Shown one piece after another: positions 28,424 through 37,739 of a stretch of DNA of 64,000 nucleotides; the first letter of the stretch is position 1, and each line of letters opens with the position of its first letter. The position numbers and the translations under genes were made by a program. Source of the stretch: an uncultured Ectothiorhodospiraceae bacterium (GTDB taxonomy: Bacteria; Pseudomonadota; Gammaproteobacteria; Nitrococcales; Nitrococcaceae); assembly GCA_913057145.1 (NCBI GenBank), contig CAJXNJ010000002.1, forward strand, positions 27,707-91,706, written 5' to 3'. The notes under the pieces were generated by a model. It saw only the letters and a program-made list of their open reading frames with translations, was not told the origin of the DNA and did no database searches.

Positions 28424-29203
28424 ATGGCCCAGTTTGTTCTGCCTCCCAATTCGCGCATTCAGTCCGGTGAACATCATCCGGCACCGAAAGGCGCCCAGAA
28501 CACGCGCATTTTCAAGGTTTATCGCTGGGAACCGGACTCCGGTGCCAACCCGCGGCTCGATACTTACGAAGTCGATCTGGATACCTGCGGCCCGATGGTG
28601 CTCGATGCGCTGATCAAGATTAAAAATGAAATCGATCCGACGCTCACCTTCCGGCGTTCATGCCGTGAAGGCATCTGTGGCTCCTGTGCCATGAATATTG
28701 ACGGGCGCAATACGCTTGCCTGCACCAAGGCCATCGATGAGATTGAGGGGGATGTGCGCATCTACCCGCTGCCATCCATGCGCGTGGTCAAGGATCTGGT
28801 TCCGGATATGACGCATTTCTATGCGCAGTACGCCTCGATCCGGCCGTGGATTCGCACGCAGACGCCGCCGCCACCGGATCAGGAACGTCTGCAGAGCCCC
28901 GAGGACCGTGAAGAGCTGGACGGGCTCTATGAATGCATCCTTTGTGCCTGCTGCCAGACTTCCTGCCCGAGCTACTGGTGGAATCCGGATCGCTATCTCG
29001 GCCCTGCCGTGCTGCTGCAGGCCTATCGCTGGATCGCCGACAGTCGTGACGAAGACACCGGTGGTCGGCTGGATGATCTCGATGACGCCTTCAAGCTCTA
29101 CCGTTGTCATACCATCATGAACTGCGCTTCGGCCTGCCCCAAGGGATTGAATCCGGCCAAAGCCATTGCCGAGATCAAACGGCTGATGGTGGCCCGTCAG
29201 TAA
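28424..29203 (+). CDS. sdhB: Succinate dehydrogenase iron-sulfur subunit
   Basis: 259 residues. The [2Fe-2S] cluster ligands are in [22 protein letters not shown]. The [4Fe-4S] and [3Fe-4S] ligands are in [16 protein letters not shown] and [31 protein letters not shown] precedes ATG 28424. The protein passes electrons from SdhA to the quinone site formed with SdhC/D. Confidence 0.97.
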   Translation: MAQFVLPPNSRIQSGEHHPAPKGAQNTRIFKVYRWEPDSGANPRLDTYEVDLDTCGPMVLDALIKIKNEIDPTLTFRRSCREGICGSCAMNIDGRNTLACTKAIDEIEGDVRIYPLPSMRVVKDLVPDMTHFYAQYASIRPWIRTQTPPPPDQERLQSPEDREELDGLYECILCACCQTSCPSYWWNPDRYLGPAVLLQAYRWIADSRDEDTGGRLDDLDDAFKLYRCHTIMNCASACPKGLNPAKAIAEIKRLMVARQ

Positions 29204-29204
29204 A

Positions 29205-29447
29205 GTGGGGCGACTGCATTGGCGCTGCCGTCGGGGCACAACCGAGCTTGATCGGTTGCTGACCCGTTTTCTCGATGCTGAAGAGAATGGCTATGAAAGC
29301 CTCGATGCCGAGGGGCGCGAGGCTTTTGAACGGCTCCTCGACTGCGAAGACGATTTACTGATTGACTGGCTTTTGAACGGTGAGCGGCCCACGGAGGGTG
29401 CCCTTGTCGATATCTCACGCCGAGTCCGCGCTGCATCCGGTTTATAG
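29205..29447 (+). CDS. sdhE: SdhE, FAD assembly factor for succinate dehydrogenase
   Basis: 80 residues. LHWRCRRGTTELDRLLTRF contains the invariant RGxxE motif needed to flavinylate SdhA, and DCEDDLLIDWLLNGERP is the conserved second half. GTG 29205 lies one base after the sdhB stop, so translation is coupled. The gene completes an operon that encodes both complex II and its flavinylation factor. Confidence 0.92.
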   Translation: MGRLHWRCRRGTTELDRLLTRFLDAEENGYESLDAEGREAFERLLDCEDDLLIDWLLNGERPTEGALVDISRRVRAASGL

Positions 29448-29841
29448 AATCAGCCCCAGTCTCTGCCTACGCGGCGCACTGGTTGTCCTGCCTGCGCTCA
29501 GCCTGCTTGCCGCTTTTTATGCCGGCGCGTTGCCGACGGCCATGCGGGTAGCGCTTGCGGTCTTCACGCTGTTCATCGCTGTTGTGGCGGCCCGTTACCA
29601 CTGGCCGGGCGCGGCCGCGACGGTTACGTATTTTCAGATACTCCCCGACAGGCGTTGTCTTTTCTGGCAGCGGGATGGGGCATGTGGTGAGGGTGTGATC
29701 GATGATCACCTGGTCACTCCCTGGCTTGTGATAATGACGCTGTCGCTCGGGCGATGGCGCCGTCGAGCGCTGGTGTTGCCTGCCGATGCGCTGCCTGCCG
29801 AAGCGCATCGCAGGCTGAGAAGGCAGATTTTGGCATGTTAA
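29404..29841 (+). CDS. ygfX: YgfX (CptA-like) membrane protein
   Basis: About 145 residues: two adjacent membrane spans (LVVLPALSLLAAFYAG and ALAVFTLFIAVVAARY), then a soluble part with RRCLFWQRDGACGEGVI and PWLVIMTLSLGRWRRRALVLPADALP. This is the YgfX pattern, and ygfX follows sdhE (ygfY) in enterobacteria too. The pair was once described as a toxin-antitoxin, but SdhE is now known as an SDH factor. The start is uncertain: TTG 29404 has GGAGGG at 29393-29398, while GTGs at 29380 and 29398 are in frame without good spacing. It overlaps sdhE in another frame. Confidence 0.72.
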   Translation: MSISHAESALHPVYRISPSLCLRGALVVLPALSLLAAFYAGALPTAMRVALAVFTLFIAVVAARYHWPGAAATVTYFQILPDRRCLFWQRDGACGEGVIDDHLVTPWLVIMTLSLGRWRRRALVLPADALPAEAHRRLRRQILAC

Positions 29842-29886
29842 GCCGATTGCCCCCGGCGCCCACCGCGGCTAGCCTGCTACCTATGT

Positions 29887-29914
29887 TGAACTTCTTTCAT
29901 TATCCTCGGTCAAT
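29887..29914 (+). promoter_or_regulatory. Sigma-E-type promoter of rpoE
   Basis: TGAACTT (29887-29893), 16 nt, then TCAAT (29910-29914), 49 nt before the rpoE ATG. This fits the sigma-E consensus (GAACTT, 16 nt, TCnnA). It implies positive autoregulation of the rpoE-rseAB-mucD operon. Confidence 0.7.
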
Positions 29915-29962
29915 CTTCTCGGATGGCGGGACGCCATACCGGGCACTGGGGCTGGAGGAATA

Positions 29963-30550
29963 ATGAGTACCGCGAATGCGGATAAGGAGTTGGTGGAGCG
30001 TGTACAGGCTGGCGACAAGCAGGCATTCGATCTGTTGGTGCTCAAATACCAGCACAAGCTCGTCAAGCTTGTCTCGCGTTATGTCCACGATCACGCCGAA
30101 GCGCTGGATGTCGCCCAGGAAGCCTTCATCAAGGCCTATCGAGCGCTGCCACGATTCCGAGGCGATAGCAGCTTCTACACCTGGCTCTACCGCATCGGTA
30201 TCAACACCGCCAAGAATCACCTCGTCTCGCAGGGCAGGCGTCCTCCGGATAGTGATATCGACGCCCAGGATGCCGAGCGATACGACATCGAATCCCGTCT
30301 CAAGGACCATGAATCGCCGGAAGCACTGGCGCAGCGTGATCAGGTCCAGGAGACGGTGATGAGCGCGATTAATGAACTCCCGGAAGATCTGCGTATGGCC
30401 ATTACCCTGCGTGAGTTTGAAGGGCTGACTTACGATGAAATTGCCCAGGCTATGGACTGCCCGATTGGCACGGTGCGGTCACGGATTTTTCGTGCCCGTG
30501 AAGCGATTGACCGGCGGTTGCGGCCGCTTTTGTCTGGTACCAATGGTTAG
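29963..30550 (+). CDS. rpoE: Extracytoplasmic sigma factor RpoE (AlgU/sigma-24)
   Basis: 195 residues. Region 2 is FDLLVLKYQHKLVKLVSRYV with VAQEAFIKAYRALPRFRGDSSF. Region 4 is INELPEDLRMAITLREFEG with YDEIAQAMDCPIGTVRSRIFRARE. It matches RpoE/AlgU closely. GGAGG at 29954-29958 precedes ATG 29963. The rseA-rseB-mucD neighbours define an envelope-stress operon: misfolded outer-membrane proteins trigger RseA proteolysis and release the sigma factor. Confidence 0.97.
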   Translation: MSTANADKELVERVQAGDKQAFDLLVLKYQHKLVKLVSRYVHDHAEALDVAQEAFIKAYRALPRFRGDSSFYTWLYRIGINTAKNHLVSQGRRPPDSDIDAQDAERYDIESRLKDHESPEALAQRDQVQETVMSAINELPEDLRMAITLREFEGLTYDEIAQAMDCPIGTVRSRIFRAREAIDRRLRPLLSGTNG

Positions 30551-30552
30551 CG

Positions 30553-31128
30553 ATGATGCAAAACGATCTCGATGAAAAACTCTCGGCGATGGCAGATGGG
30601 GAGCTGGGTGCAGAAGAAACCCGCTTTCTGATTCGCCGTCTCGCCAACGACCCCGAAGCCCGTGCACAACTCTCGCGCTATCACGCAATCTCAGCGGCGG
30701 CCCGGCAGGAATATGTCCCCGGGGCCGATTCGCTCAGTTCGCGGGTTGCAGAGGCCCTTGCCGCAGAGCCTGTGCATGAATACGCCTCACCGCGCTGGCA
30801 GCGCTGGCTGCAGCCGGTAGCCGGTGGGGCCATTGCGGCCACGGTGGCGCTGGCATTGGTGCTCGCCTGGCCCATGTTCTCTGATACACCGCAGCGCTCA
30901 GCGCCCATCGCCCAGAGCGATACGCTGACCCCGCCGCTTGCCTCAACAACGGCGGTGGGCCGGGATGAGCGCCTGCAGCTCGCCAGTCAGCCCAATGACA
31001 TGCGGGATGCGCAGATTCGTCAGCGGCTTAATCCCTATCTGGTCAATCACAGCGAACATGCCTCGGGCGGGCAGCTTGGTGGAACGCTTAAATATGCGCG
31101 TATCGTCAGCCATGATGCGGATCGCTGA
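30553..31128 (+). CDS. rseA: Anti-sigma-E factor RseA (MucA)
   Basis: 191 residues. The N-terminal sigma-binding domain begins LDEKLSAMADGELGAEETRFLIRRL, the RseA signature. One membrane span lies at about 96-115 (GGAIAATVALALVLAWPMF), followed by a periplasmic tail of about 75 residues. It holds RpoE inactive at the inner membrane and is cut by DegS and RseP under stress. It begins two bases after rpoE stops and overlaps rseB by 17 nt. Confidence 0.92.
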   Translation: MMQNDLDEKLSAMADGELGAEETRFLIRRLANDPEARAQLSRYHAISAAARQEYVPGADSLSSRVAEALAAEPVHEYASPRWQRWLQPVAGGAIAATVALALVLAWPMFSDTPQRSAPIAQSDTLTPPLASTTAVGRDERLQLASQPNDMRDAQIRQRLNPYLVNHSEHASGGQLGGTLKYARIVSHDADR

Positions 31129-32113
31129 AAACTGCACAGCCCTGCATCGCTGGGTGCTCGCATTCTCCCTCGCGGTCGTTGCCAACGCAGCAATCGCCGA
31201 GCAGCCGAAAACGGCTTCCGAGTGGATTGAATGGGCCAGTGTGGCGCGTGAGGCGCACAGCTTTGTTGGTGAGTTTGTTTATCAGCACGGCGATGACATC
31301 GAGACCATGCGTATCTGGCGCTCAGTAGATGAGACCAACGGGGTGCGTGAACGTCTGCATTCACTCTCCGGGGAGCCCCGCGAGGTGCTGCGCGGTGACG
31401 ACTCGGTGACCTGCATCCTGCCCAACAGCGATTCCATGTTGATCGATGAGCGACAGTTCCGCCGGTCGATCAGTGAACGGATCCCGGCGGATGTCAGTGC
31501 TCTGCAGCCGCATTACGGCCTGCGCCTGGTGGGGGAGGACCGTGTCGCCGGGCGGGCGACAACCCGGATAGCCCTCGAGCCTCAGGATCATCTGCGCTAC
31601 GGCTATGCCATCTGGATTGATCAGCGTACCGGCCTGCTGCTGCGCGCCGAGGTCATGACGCCGGACGGGGAGATGATTGAGCGTTTGATGATGCTGAGCA
31701 TGGAGTTGCGTGATCACATCGACGAGCGTGATCTCGAACCCATGCTGCCCGATGATGGATTTGTCCGGGTGACAGCGGCGGCGGCCGACACCGATGAGCA
31801 GCGCCAGTCGCTGCCGGTCTGGCGCGTCACTGATCCGCCAAGCGGGTATCAGCTCGAAGTTGATAAGATTCAGCAGCTGCCGGGCAGGCCGCATGCCGTT
31901 CGACACATGGTGTACTCTGACGGCCTGGCAACGGTATCTGTCTATGTCGAACCGGCCGCTCAGGCCGATGCCATGCATGGTCCACTTCGCATGGGCGCCA
32001 TGAATGCCTATGCCAAAGCGCTTGAGAACCATCAAGCCATCGTGGTGGGCGAAGTGCCGGCGGCGACGGTGGAGCAGATTGCTCAGTCGCTTGCCCTGCA
32101 ATCCGCACGATAA
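31112..32113 (+). CDS. rseB: RseB (MucB), periplasmic regulator of RseA
   Basis: 333 residues. A signal peptide (about 1-31, hydrophobic core WVLAFSLAVVANAAIA) precedes the LolA-like domain with FVYQHGDDIETMRIWRSVD, then DHLRYGYAIWIDQRTGLLLRAEV and the C-terminal PSGYQLEVDKIQQLPGR domain. RseB binds RseA and shields it from DegS until lipid or porin signals displace it. ATG 31112 overlaps the rseA end; the frame upstream to 30938 lies wholly inside rseA. Confidence 0.93.
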   Translation: MMRIAENCTALHRWVLAFSLAVVANAAIAEQPKTASEWIEWASVAREAHSFVGEFVYQHGDDIETMRIWRSVDETNGVRERLHSLSGEPREVLRGDDSVTCILPNSDSMLIDERQFRRSISERIPADVSALQPHYGLRLVGEDRVAGRATTRIALEPQDHLRYGYAIWIDQRTGLLLRAEVMTPDGEMIERLMMLSMELRDHIDERDLEPMLPDDGFVRVTAAAADTDEQRQSLPVWRVTDPPSGYQLEVDKIQQLPGRPHAVRHMVYSDGLATVSVYVEPAAQADAMHGPLRMGAMNAYAKALENHQAIVVGEVPAATVEQIAQSLALQSAR

Positions 32114-32130
32114 CCAACGGGACGAGACCT

Positions 32131-33579
32131 ATGAAACATCCAATGCGTATGCGCCAACTGTGCGTTGGCACCGTGGCTTTTTTGCTCCTGATGGTGGCCA
32201 GTAACAGCACGCTGGCGCAGGGATTGCCCGATTTCACGGAGATGGTGCGCGAAAACAGCCCCGCGGTGGTGAACATCAGCACCACCCAGGAGATGCAGCC
32301 GCATCGCGGCGGTATGCCGGATATCCCCGGGATGCCGGATCCTGATCAGCTGCCCGAAGGCCATCCGTTTCGTGATTTCATGGACCGGTTCATGGATGAG
32401 GATGGGCGACCAGGCCCGAGATTCGACTCGCAGTCGCTCGGCTCCGGCTTCATCATCTCCGAGGACGGCTACATTCTCACCAATCATCATGTCGTCGATG
32501 GCGCGAGCGAAATTATCGTCCGCCTCAATGATCGCCGGCAGATGACCGCCGAGTTGATTGGTGAGGACGATCGCACGGATCTCGCTTTGCTCAAGGTGGA
32601 CGCCGAGGACCTGCCCACCGTGCGCACCGGAAAGTCTTCGCAGGTAGAGGCCGGAGAGTGGGTGCTTGCCATCGGCTCGCCGTTTGGTTTTGAGTATTCC
32701 GTCACCGCCGGCATCGTCAGCGCCAAGGGCCGTAACCTGCCCACCGAGAACTATGTCCCGTTCCTGCAGACCGATGTTGCCATCAACCCGGGTAACTCCG
32801 GCGGGCCCCTGTTCAACCTCGACGGCGAGGTCATCGGTGTTAACTCGCATATTTACAGCCGCTCAGGGGGGTTCCAGGGGATTTCCTTTGCCATTCCGAT
32901 CGAGTTGGCAATGGATGTTGCCGATCAGCTGCGTGAGCGTGGCTCCGTCAGCAGAGCCTGGCTGGGTGTCGTGATTCAGGATGTCACCCGCGAACTTGCC
33001 GAATCCTTCGGCATGGATCGGCCAGAAGGTGCGCTGGTTGCCCAAGTGCTGCCGGGCAGCCCCGCGGAGGCCGCTGGCCTTGAGCCGGGTGATGTCATCG
33101 TTGAATTCAATGACCGGGAAATTCCCAACTCCGGTGCGTTGCCGCCGATTGTGGGGCGCACACCGGTGGGATCCACAGCGCCGGTTGTGGTGGTGCGCGA
33201 TGGCGAGCGTCAGCGCATCGATGTGGAGCTCGCTGAACTCCCGGAAGATGCCATGGCCGGGCGGAGTGAGGGATCACGCGGGCCCAATGGTGACTTCGAA
33301 GAATTGGGCCTCTCGGTGGAACCGCTCGATGCCGAACAGCGTGAGGCGCTCGGTCTTGATGCCGAAATCAATGGCGTCGTTGTCACGGGCGTGGCCGGCG
33401 GCCCGGCGGCCGATGCCGGCCTGGCACCCGGTGATGTCATCACGCGGGTGAACCGTGAGCCGATCCAGGACATCCGGGATCTGCGTGAAATTATCGCGGG
33501 GGTGGAGTCCGGTCGCAGTGTCCCGCTGCTTGTTCTTCGACAGCAGAGTCAGCGTTTTCTTGCCCTGCGTATCCCCTGA
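32131..33579 (+). CDS. mucD: Periplasmic serine protease MucD/DegP (Do family)
   Basis: 482 residues. The signal peptide is at about 1-30 (FLLLMVASNSTLAQG). The trypsin-like domain has the triad His in ILTNHHVV, Asp in DRTDLALLKV and Ser in INPGNSGGPLFN. Two PDZ domains follow (GALVAQVLPGSPAEAAGL and GVVVTGVAGGPAADAGL). As mucD in Pseudomonas, it is the last gene of the sigma-E operon. No rseC/mucC lies between rseB and mucD here. It degrades or refolds damaged envelope proteins. Confidence 0.95.
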   Translation: MKHPMRMRQLCVGTVAFLLLMVASNSTLAQGLPDFTEMVRENSPAVVNISTTQEMQPHRGGMPDIPGMPDPDQLPEGHPFRDFMDRFMDEDGRPGPRFDSQSLGSGFIISEDGYILTNHHVVDGASEIIVRLNDRRQMTAELIGEDDRTDLALLKVDAEDLPTVRTGKSSQVEAGEWVLAIGSPFGFEYSVTAGIVSAKGRNLPTENYVPFLQTDVAINPGNSGGPLFNLDGEVIGVNSHIYSRSGGFQGISFAIPIELAMDVADQLRERGSVSRAWLGVVIQDVTRELAESFGMDRPEGALVAQVLPGSPAEAAGLEPGDVIVEFNDREIPNSGALPPIVGRTPVGSTAPVVVVRDGERQRIDVELAELPEDAMAGRSEGSRGPNGDFEELGLSVEPLDAEQREALGLDAEINGVVVTGVAGGPAADAGLAPGDVITRVNREPIQDIRDLREIIAGVESGRSVPLLVLRQQSQRFLALRIP

Positions 33580-33600
33580 TCGGTATCGTATCGCGCCTAC

Positions 33601-35397
33601 ATGGAACAAATTAGAAATTTCTCGATTATTGCGCATATCGATCACGGCAAATCCACGTTAGCGGACCGCCTGATTGAGCGGTCCGCGCATTACAATGCGC
33701 GGCATGCCAACGCGCAGATGCTCGATTCGATGGATCTTGAGCGTGAGCGGGGCATCACGATCAAAGCCCAGAGCGTCTCGCTCGACTACACGGCTGCCGA
33801 TGGCAGGACCTATCAGCTCAACTTCATCGACACACCCGGGCATGTCGATTTCTCCTACGAGGTCAGTCGCTCGTTGTACGCCTGTGACGGTGCGCTGCTG
33901 CTCGTCGACGCCTCTCAAGGGGTAGAAGCGCAGAGCGTTGCCAACTGCTACACCGCTGTGGAGCAGGGCCTTGAGGTCATTCCGGTCCTCAACAAGATTG
34001 ATCTGCCCTCTGCAGAGCCCGATCGGGTGATCCAGCAGGTTGAAGAGATTATTGGCCTTGATGGCGCCGATGTCCTGCCAATCAGTGCCAAGACCGGGCT
34101 CGGTATTGATGATCTGCTCGAGGCCATTGTCGAGCGTGTGCCGGCCCCGCAGGGTGACCCGGAAGCGCCACTGAAGGCCCTGATTATTGACTCCTGGTTT
34201 GATAATTATCTCGGTGTGGTGTGTCTGGTGCGCATTTTCGATGGTCAGTTGACCAAGGGTGATCGCATTAAAGTGATGTCCACCGGGCGTGAGTTCCAGG
34301 TGGATGATCTAGGAATTTTCACACCGCAACGTCTCTCCTCGGATGCCCTCACGGCCGGCAAGGTCGGTTTTGTGGTTGCCGGGATCAAGGATATTGACGG
34401 TGCGCCGGTGGGCGATACGCTCACTCATGCCAAGGCCCCGACGGCCGAGCCGCTACCGGGGTTCAAACTGGTCCAGCCGCGGGTTTTTGCCGGCGTGTTT
34501 CCAACCAGTGCCGATGACTATGAGGCCTTTCGCGATGCGCTTGGCAAACTGCGCCTGAATGACGCGGCGCTGCATTATGAGCCGGAGAATTCCGAGGCGC
34601 TCGGGTTCGGCTTTCGTTGCGGATTCCTTGGCATGCTGCACATGGAAATCGTCCAGGAGCGGCTTGAGCGCGAATACAACCTGGATCTGATTACCACCGC
34701 GCCCACGGTTGTGCATGAGGTCATTGATAAAGATGGCGAAGCTCATCTGGTGCACAACCCCTCCGAGCTGCCGCCGACCAATTCAGTCGATGAGATTCGA
34801 GAGCCGATTATCCATGCCAGCATCCTGGTGCCGCAGGATTATGTCGGTGCGGTGATCAAGCTCTGTGAGGACAAACGCGGCACACAAAAAGGCATGCAGT
34901 ACGTGGGTAACCAGATTTCGCTTGAGTACGAAATGCCCATGGGTGAGGTGGTGCTGGATTTCTTTGACCGATTGAAATCCGCCTCGCGTGGATATGCGTC
35001 GTTCGACTATGAATTCCGCCGGTTTCAGGCCGAGCGTCTGGTGAAGCTCGATGTTCTGGTTAATGGCGATAAGGTTGATGCACTCTCGGTGATTGTCCAT
35101 CGGGACCAGGCTGAGAGCCGAGGCCGGGAGTTGACGGAAAAGCTCAAGGAAATCATTCCGCGACAGATGTTCGAGGTGGCCATCCAGGCGGCTGTCGGTT
35201 CGAAAGTGATTGCCCGCTCGACGGTCAAGGCGCTGCGCAAAAACGTCACCGCAAAATGCTATGGTGGCGACATCACAAGAAAGAAAAAGCTGCTGGAGAA
35301 GCAGAAAGAGGGCAAGCGGCGCATGAAACAAGTGGGCCGGGTGGAGATTCCTCAGGATGCCTTCCTCGCCGTGCTGCAGGTTGACCAGGGCAAATAA
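33601..35397 (+). CDS. lepA: Elongation factor 4 (LepA)
   Basis: 598 residues. The GTPase domain has [32 protein letters not shown] and LNKIDLP. The C-terminal LepA-specific domain with [32 protein letters not shown] (partly quoted as GGDITRKKK) is intact. LepA affects ribosome assembly and translation initiation. It lies 22 nt after mucD and just before lepB, its usual operon partner. Confidence 0.97.
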   Translation: MEQIRNFSIIAHIDHGKSTLADRLIERSAHYNARHANAQMLDSMDLERERGITIKAQSVSLDYTAADGRTYQLNFIDTPGHVDFSYEVSRSLYACDGALLLVDASQGVEAQSVANCYTAVEQGLEVIPVLNKIDLPSAEPDRVIQQVEEIIGLDGADVLPISAKTGLGIDDLLEAIVERVPAPQGDPEAPLKALIIDSWFDNYLGVVCLVRIFDGQLTKGDRIKVMSTGREFQVDDLGIFTPQRLSSDALTAGKVGFVVAGIKDIDGAPVGDTLTHAKAPTAEPLPGFKLVQPRVFAGVFPTSADDYEAFRDALGKLRLNDAALHYEPENSEALGFGFRCGFLGMLHMEIVQERLEREYNLDLITTAPTVVHEVIDKDGEAHLVHNPSELPPTNSVDEIREPIIHASILVPQDYVGAVIKLCEDKRGTQKGMQYVGNQISLEYEMPMGEVVLDFFDRLKSASRGYASFDYEFRRFQAERLVKLDVLVNGDKVDALSVIVHRDQAESRGRELTEKLKEIIPRQMFEVAIQAAVGSKVIARSTVKALRKNVTAKCYGGDITRKKKLLEKQKEGKRRMKQVGRVEIPQDAFLAVLQVDQGK

Positions 35398-35420
35398 CGG
35401 CAGGGGCCGGAAGAGACAAT

Positions 35421-36158
35421 ATGCTGGATTTTGAGCTGCTACTGGTCGTGCTCACTGCGGTGAGCGGCGTGATCTGGGTTTATGACCGCTTCCGGCGCAG
35501 GCACCGCGCGGCTGATGCCAAGGTCTCCTGGCTGGTCGATCTGGGCCGCTCGCTCTTCCCCGTCATCCTGATTGTCCTGGTGATCCGCTCTTTTGTCGTC
35601 GAGCCATTCCGCATCCCCTCAGGCTCGATGCTGCCAACCCTCGAGGCCGGGGACTTTATTCTGGTGAGCAAATTCGGCTATGGCCTGCGCCTGCCGGTGA
35701 CCCATCAACTCATCGCCCCGATCGGGGATCCTGAACGCGGCGATGTGGCGGTATTCCGGTATCCGGTCGAGCCCTCGCAGGACTACATCAAGCGCATCGT
35801 CGGCATGCCGGGCGATACCATCGGCTACGTCAACAAGCGGCTGGTCATCAACGGTGAGCCGGTGCCGGTCGAGTCGATGGGGCCGTGGATTGAAGATGCG
35901 GATTTCACCGAGTTTCGAGAGCGGCTCGGTGACGGCTGGCACCAGGCACTGGTTCACAGTCAGTCTTCGGTAAGGGATTTCAGCTTCACTGTCCCTGAAG
36001 ACCATTATTTCGTCATGGGCGATAACCGCGACCGCAGCAGCGACAGCCGCTTCTGGGGGCCAGTGCCGCGCGACCATCTGGTTGGCCGGGCCTTTTTCAT
36101 CTGGTTGAGCTGGAATGGTGGCCCCAACTGGTCACGCATGGGTGATGTCATTCGATGA
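35421..36158 (+). CDS. lepB: Signal peptidase I
   Basis: 245 residues. Two N-terminal membrane spans are present (about 4-20 and 48-63). The catalytic serine is in RIPSGSMLPTLEAGDF, the general-base lysine in DYIKRIVGMPGD, and the C-terminal box in YFVMGDNRDRSSDSRFWG. It removes signal peptides from exported proteins in the inner membrane. The stop overlaps the rnc ATG (ATGA). Confidence 0.97.
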   Translation: MLDFELLLVVLTAVSGVIWVYDRFRRRHRAADAKVSWLVDLGRSLFPVILIVLVIRSFVVEPFRIPSGSMLPTLEAGDFILVSKFGYGLRLPVTHQLIAPIGDPERGDVAVFRYPVEPSQDYIKRIVGMPGDTIGYVNKRLVINGEPVPVESMGPWIEDADFTEFRERLGDGWHQALVHSQSSVRDFSFTVPEDHYFVMGDNRDRSSDSRFWGPVPRDHLVGRAFFIWLSWNGGPNWSRMGDVIR

Positions 36159-36844
36159 GCGATCTTGGCGAACTGGCAAACCGGATCGGCTGGGCGTTCG
36201 AAGACGAGCAGCTTTTGCAACAGGCGGTCACTCACCGCAGTGCTGCCGGCGCCAATAACGAGCGTCTGGAGTTTCTGGGAGACGCCATTCTCAACTTTGT
36301 CATTGCCGCTGAGATTTTTGACCGCCGCCCCGATCTGCGTGAGGGCGAGCTCAGCCGACTTCGTGCATCGCTTGTGAATAAAAATGCGCTGGCGGCGATT
36401 GCCCGCGATATCGATCTGGGTCCCTTTATCGTCCTCGGCGGCGGTGAGCTCAAGACCGGTGGACAGCGTCGCGATTCGATCCTGGCTGATGCCCTGGAAG
36501 CGCTCATCGGTGCGGTCTACCTCGATGGTGGCTACAGCGCCGGGCAGGCCCTGATTCAGCGTCTCTATCATGATCAGCTGGCAGATCTGCCAAACAGACA
36601 GGCGCAAAAGGATGCCAAAACCCGTCTGCAGGAATATCTGCAGGCCCGTCAGTTGGAGTTGCCGGTCTACACGCTCGAGGAGACCTCGGGCCGGGCGCAT
36701 GCTCAGACATTCCGTGTCACTGCCCGCTGTCAGCCGCTCGATCGGGTGGGTGAGGGGACTGCCGGTAATCGCCGCCAGGCCGAACAGGCCGCAGCCGAGG
36801 ATCTCTTAAGTCAACTGCAGAACGGAGCATCCAGTCATGACTGA
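36155..36844 (+). CDS. rnc: Ribonuclease III
   Basis: 229 residues. The signature is NERLEFLGDAILNFVIA, with the second metal site in DSILADALEALIGAVYLDGG, followed by a dsRNA-binding domain (TRLQEYLQARQLELPVY...). It processes rRNA and structured mRNAs. It is translationally coupled to lepB and overlaps era by 8 nt. Confidence 0.97.
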   Translation: MSDLGELANRIGWAFEDEQLLQQAVTHRSAAGANNERLEFLGDAILNFVIAAEIFDRRPDLREGELSRLRASLVNKNALAAIARDIDLGPFIVLGGGELKTGGQRRDSILADALEALIGAVYLDGGYSAGQALIQRLYHDQLADLPNRQAQKDAKTRLQEYLQARQLELPVYTLEETSGRAHAQTFRVTARCQPLDRVGEGTAGNRRQAEQAAAEDLLSQLQNGASSHD

Positions 36845-37739
36845 AAAGGAGCTCCCGACCGGTTTTGTTGCTCTGGTGGGCCGGCCTAACGTGGGGAAAT
36901 CCACGCTGCTCAACAGTCTGATCGGGCAGAAAGTCACCATTGCAACGCGCAAACCGCAGACCACCCGACATCGCATTCTGGGTATCCATCATCGTGAGGA
37001 TGCACAGATCATCTACGTCGACACCCCCGGGCTGCATGATGGTGGGCGAAGCGCCATGAATCGTTATTTAAACGAAGCAGCCGGTAGCGCGCTCGGCGAT
37101 GTCGATGTGGTCGGTTTTGTCACCGAGGCCGGCCGTTGGACAGAAGCCGATGAGCGGGTTTTACAGCGTCTAGAGACGGTGCGCTCACCGGTGGTGGCCA
37201 TACTCAATAAAGTTGACCGGATTCGCGATAAGAACCAGCTCCTGCCAGCGATTGCGGAGATGAACACCCGTCGTGAGTTCGCCGCCGTGGTGCCGGTCTC
37301 TGCAGCCAAAGCAGAGAATCTCGAGGCCCTGGAGACCGAGCTTATCGGGCATCTGCCCTGTGGCCCGGCGCTTTTCTCTGAGGATCAGATCAGTGATCGC
37401 GGTGAGCGTTTTATGGCTGCTGAGCTCGTGCGCGAACCGCTGACCCTGATGCTCGGTGATGAGCTCCCCTATGCCAGTGCGGTGGAGATTGAGGCTTTCG
37501 AGCAGGAGGGTAAGCTGCGGCGTATCTCCGCGATCATCTGGGTGGAGCGGGCCGGGCAGCGGCGTATCGTCATTGGCGAGTCCGGTGCAAGGATCAAGGC
37601 CATTGGCTCAGCGGCACGCAAGGAGATGGAGCGGGTCTTCGGCGGCCGGGTTTATCTGCGCCTGTGGGTTAAAGTGCGGGACGGCTGGTCGGATGATGCG
37701 CGTCTGCTGCAGTCGTTGGGTTATACGAGCGAGCAATGA
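36837..37739 (+). CDS. era: GTPase Era
   Basis: 300 residues. G1 is GRPNVGKSTLLNSLIGQ, G3 VDTPGLHD, G4 NKVD. The C-terminal KH domain has IGESGARIKAIGSAARKEM. Era binds the 3' end of 16S rRNA and assists 30S maturation. The rnc-era-recO-pdxJ-acpS order is conserved in gammaproteobacteria. It overlaps recO by 4 nt. Confidence 0.97.
   Translation: MTEKELPTGFVALVGRPNVGKSTLLNSLIGQKVTIATRKPQTTRHRILGIHHREDAQIIYVDTPGLHDGGRSAMNRYLNEAAGSALGDVDVVGFVTEAGRWTEADERVLQRLETVRSPVVAILNKVDRIRDKNQLLPAIAEMNTRREFAAVVPVSAAKAENLEALETELIGHLPCGPALFSEDQISDRGERFMAAELVREPLTLMLGDELPYASAVEIEAFEQEGKLRRISAIIWVERAGQRRIVIGESGARIKAIGSAARKEMERVFGGRVYLRLWVKVRDGWSDDARLLQSLGYTSEQ

Noticed and set aside
29205..29841. sdhE-ygfX as a toxin-antitoxin pair
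   Set aside because: The RGxxE motif and placement after sdhB identify SdhE as the flavinylation factor; the older toxin-antitoxin reading does not fit this context.
30938..31111. Upstream extension of rseB to 30938
   Set aside because: This part lies fully inside rseA in another frame and would place the signal peptide about 58 residues in.
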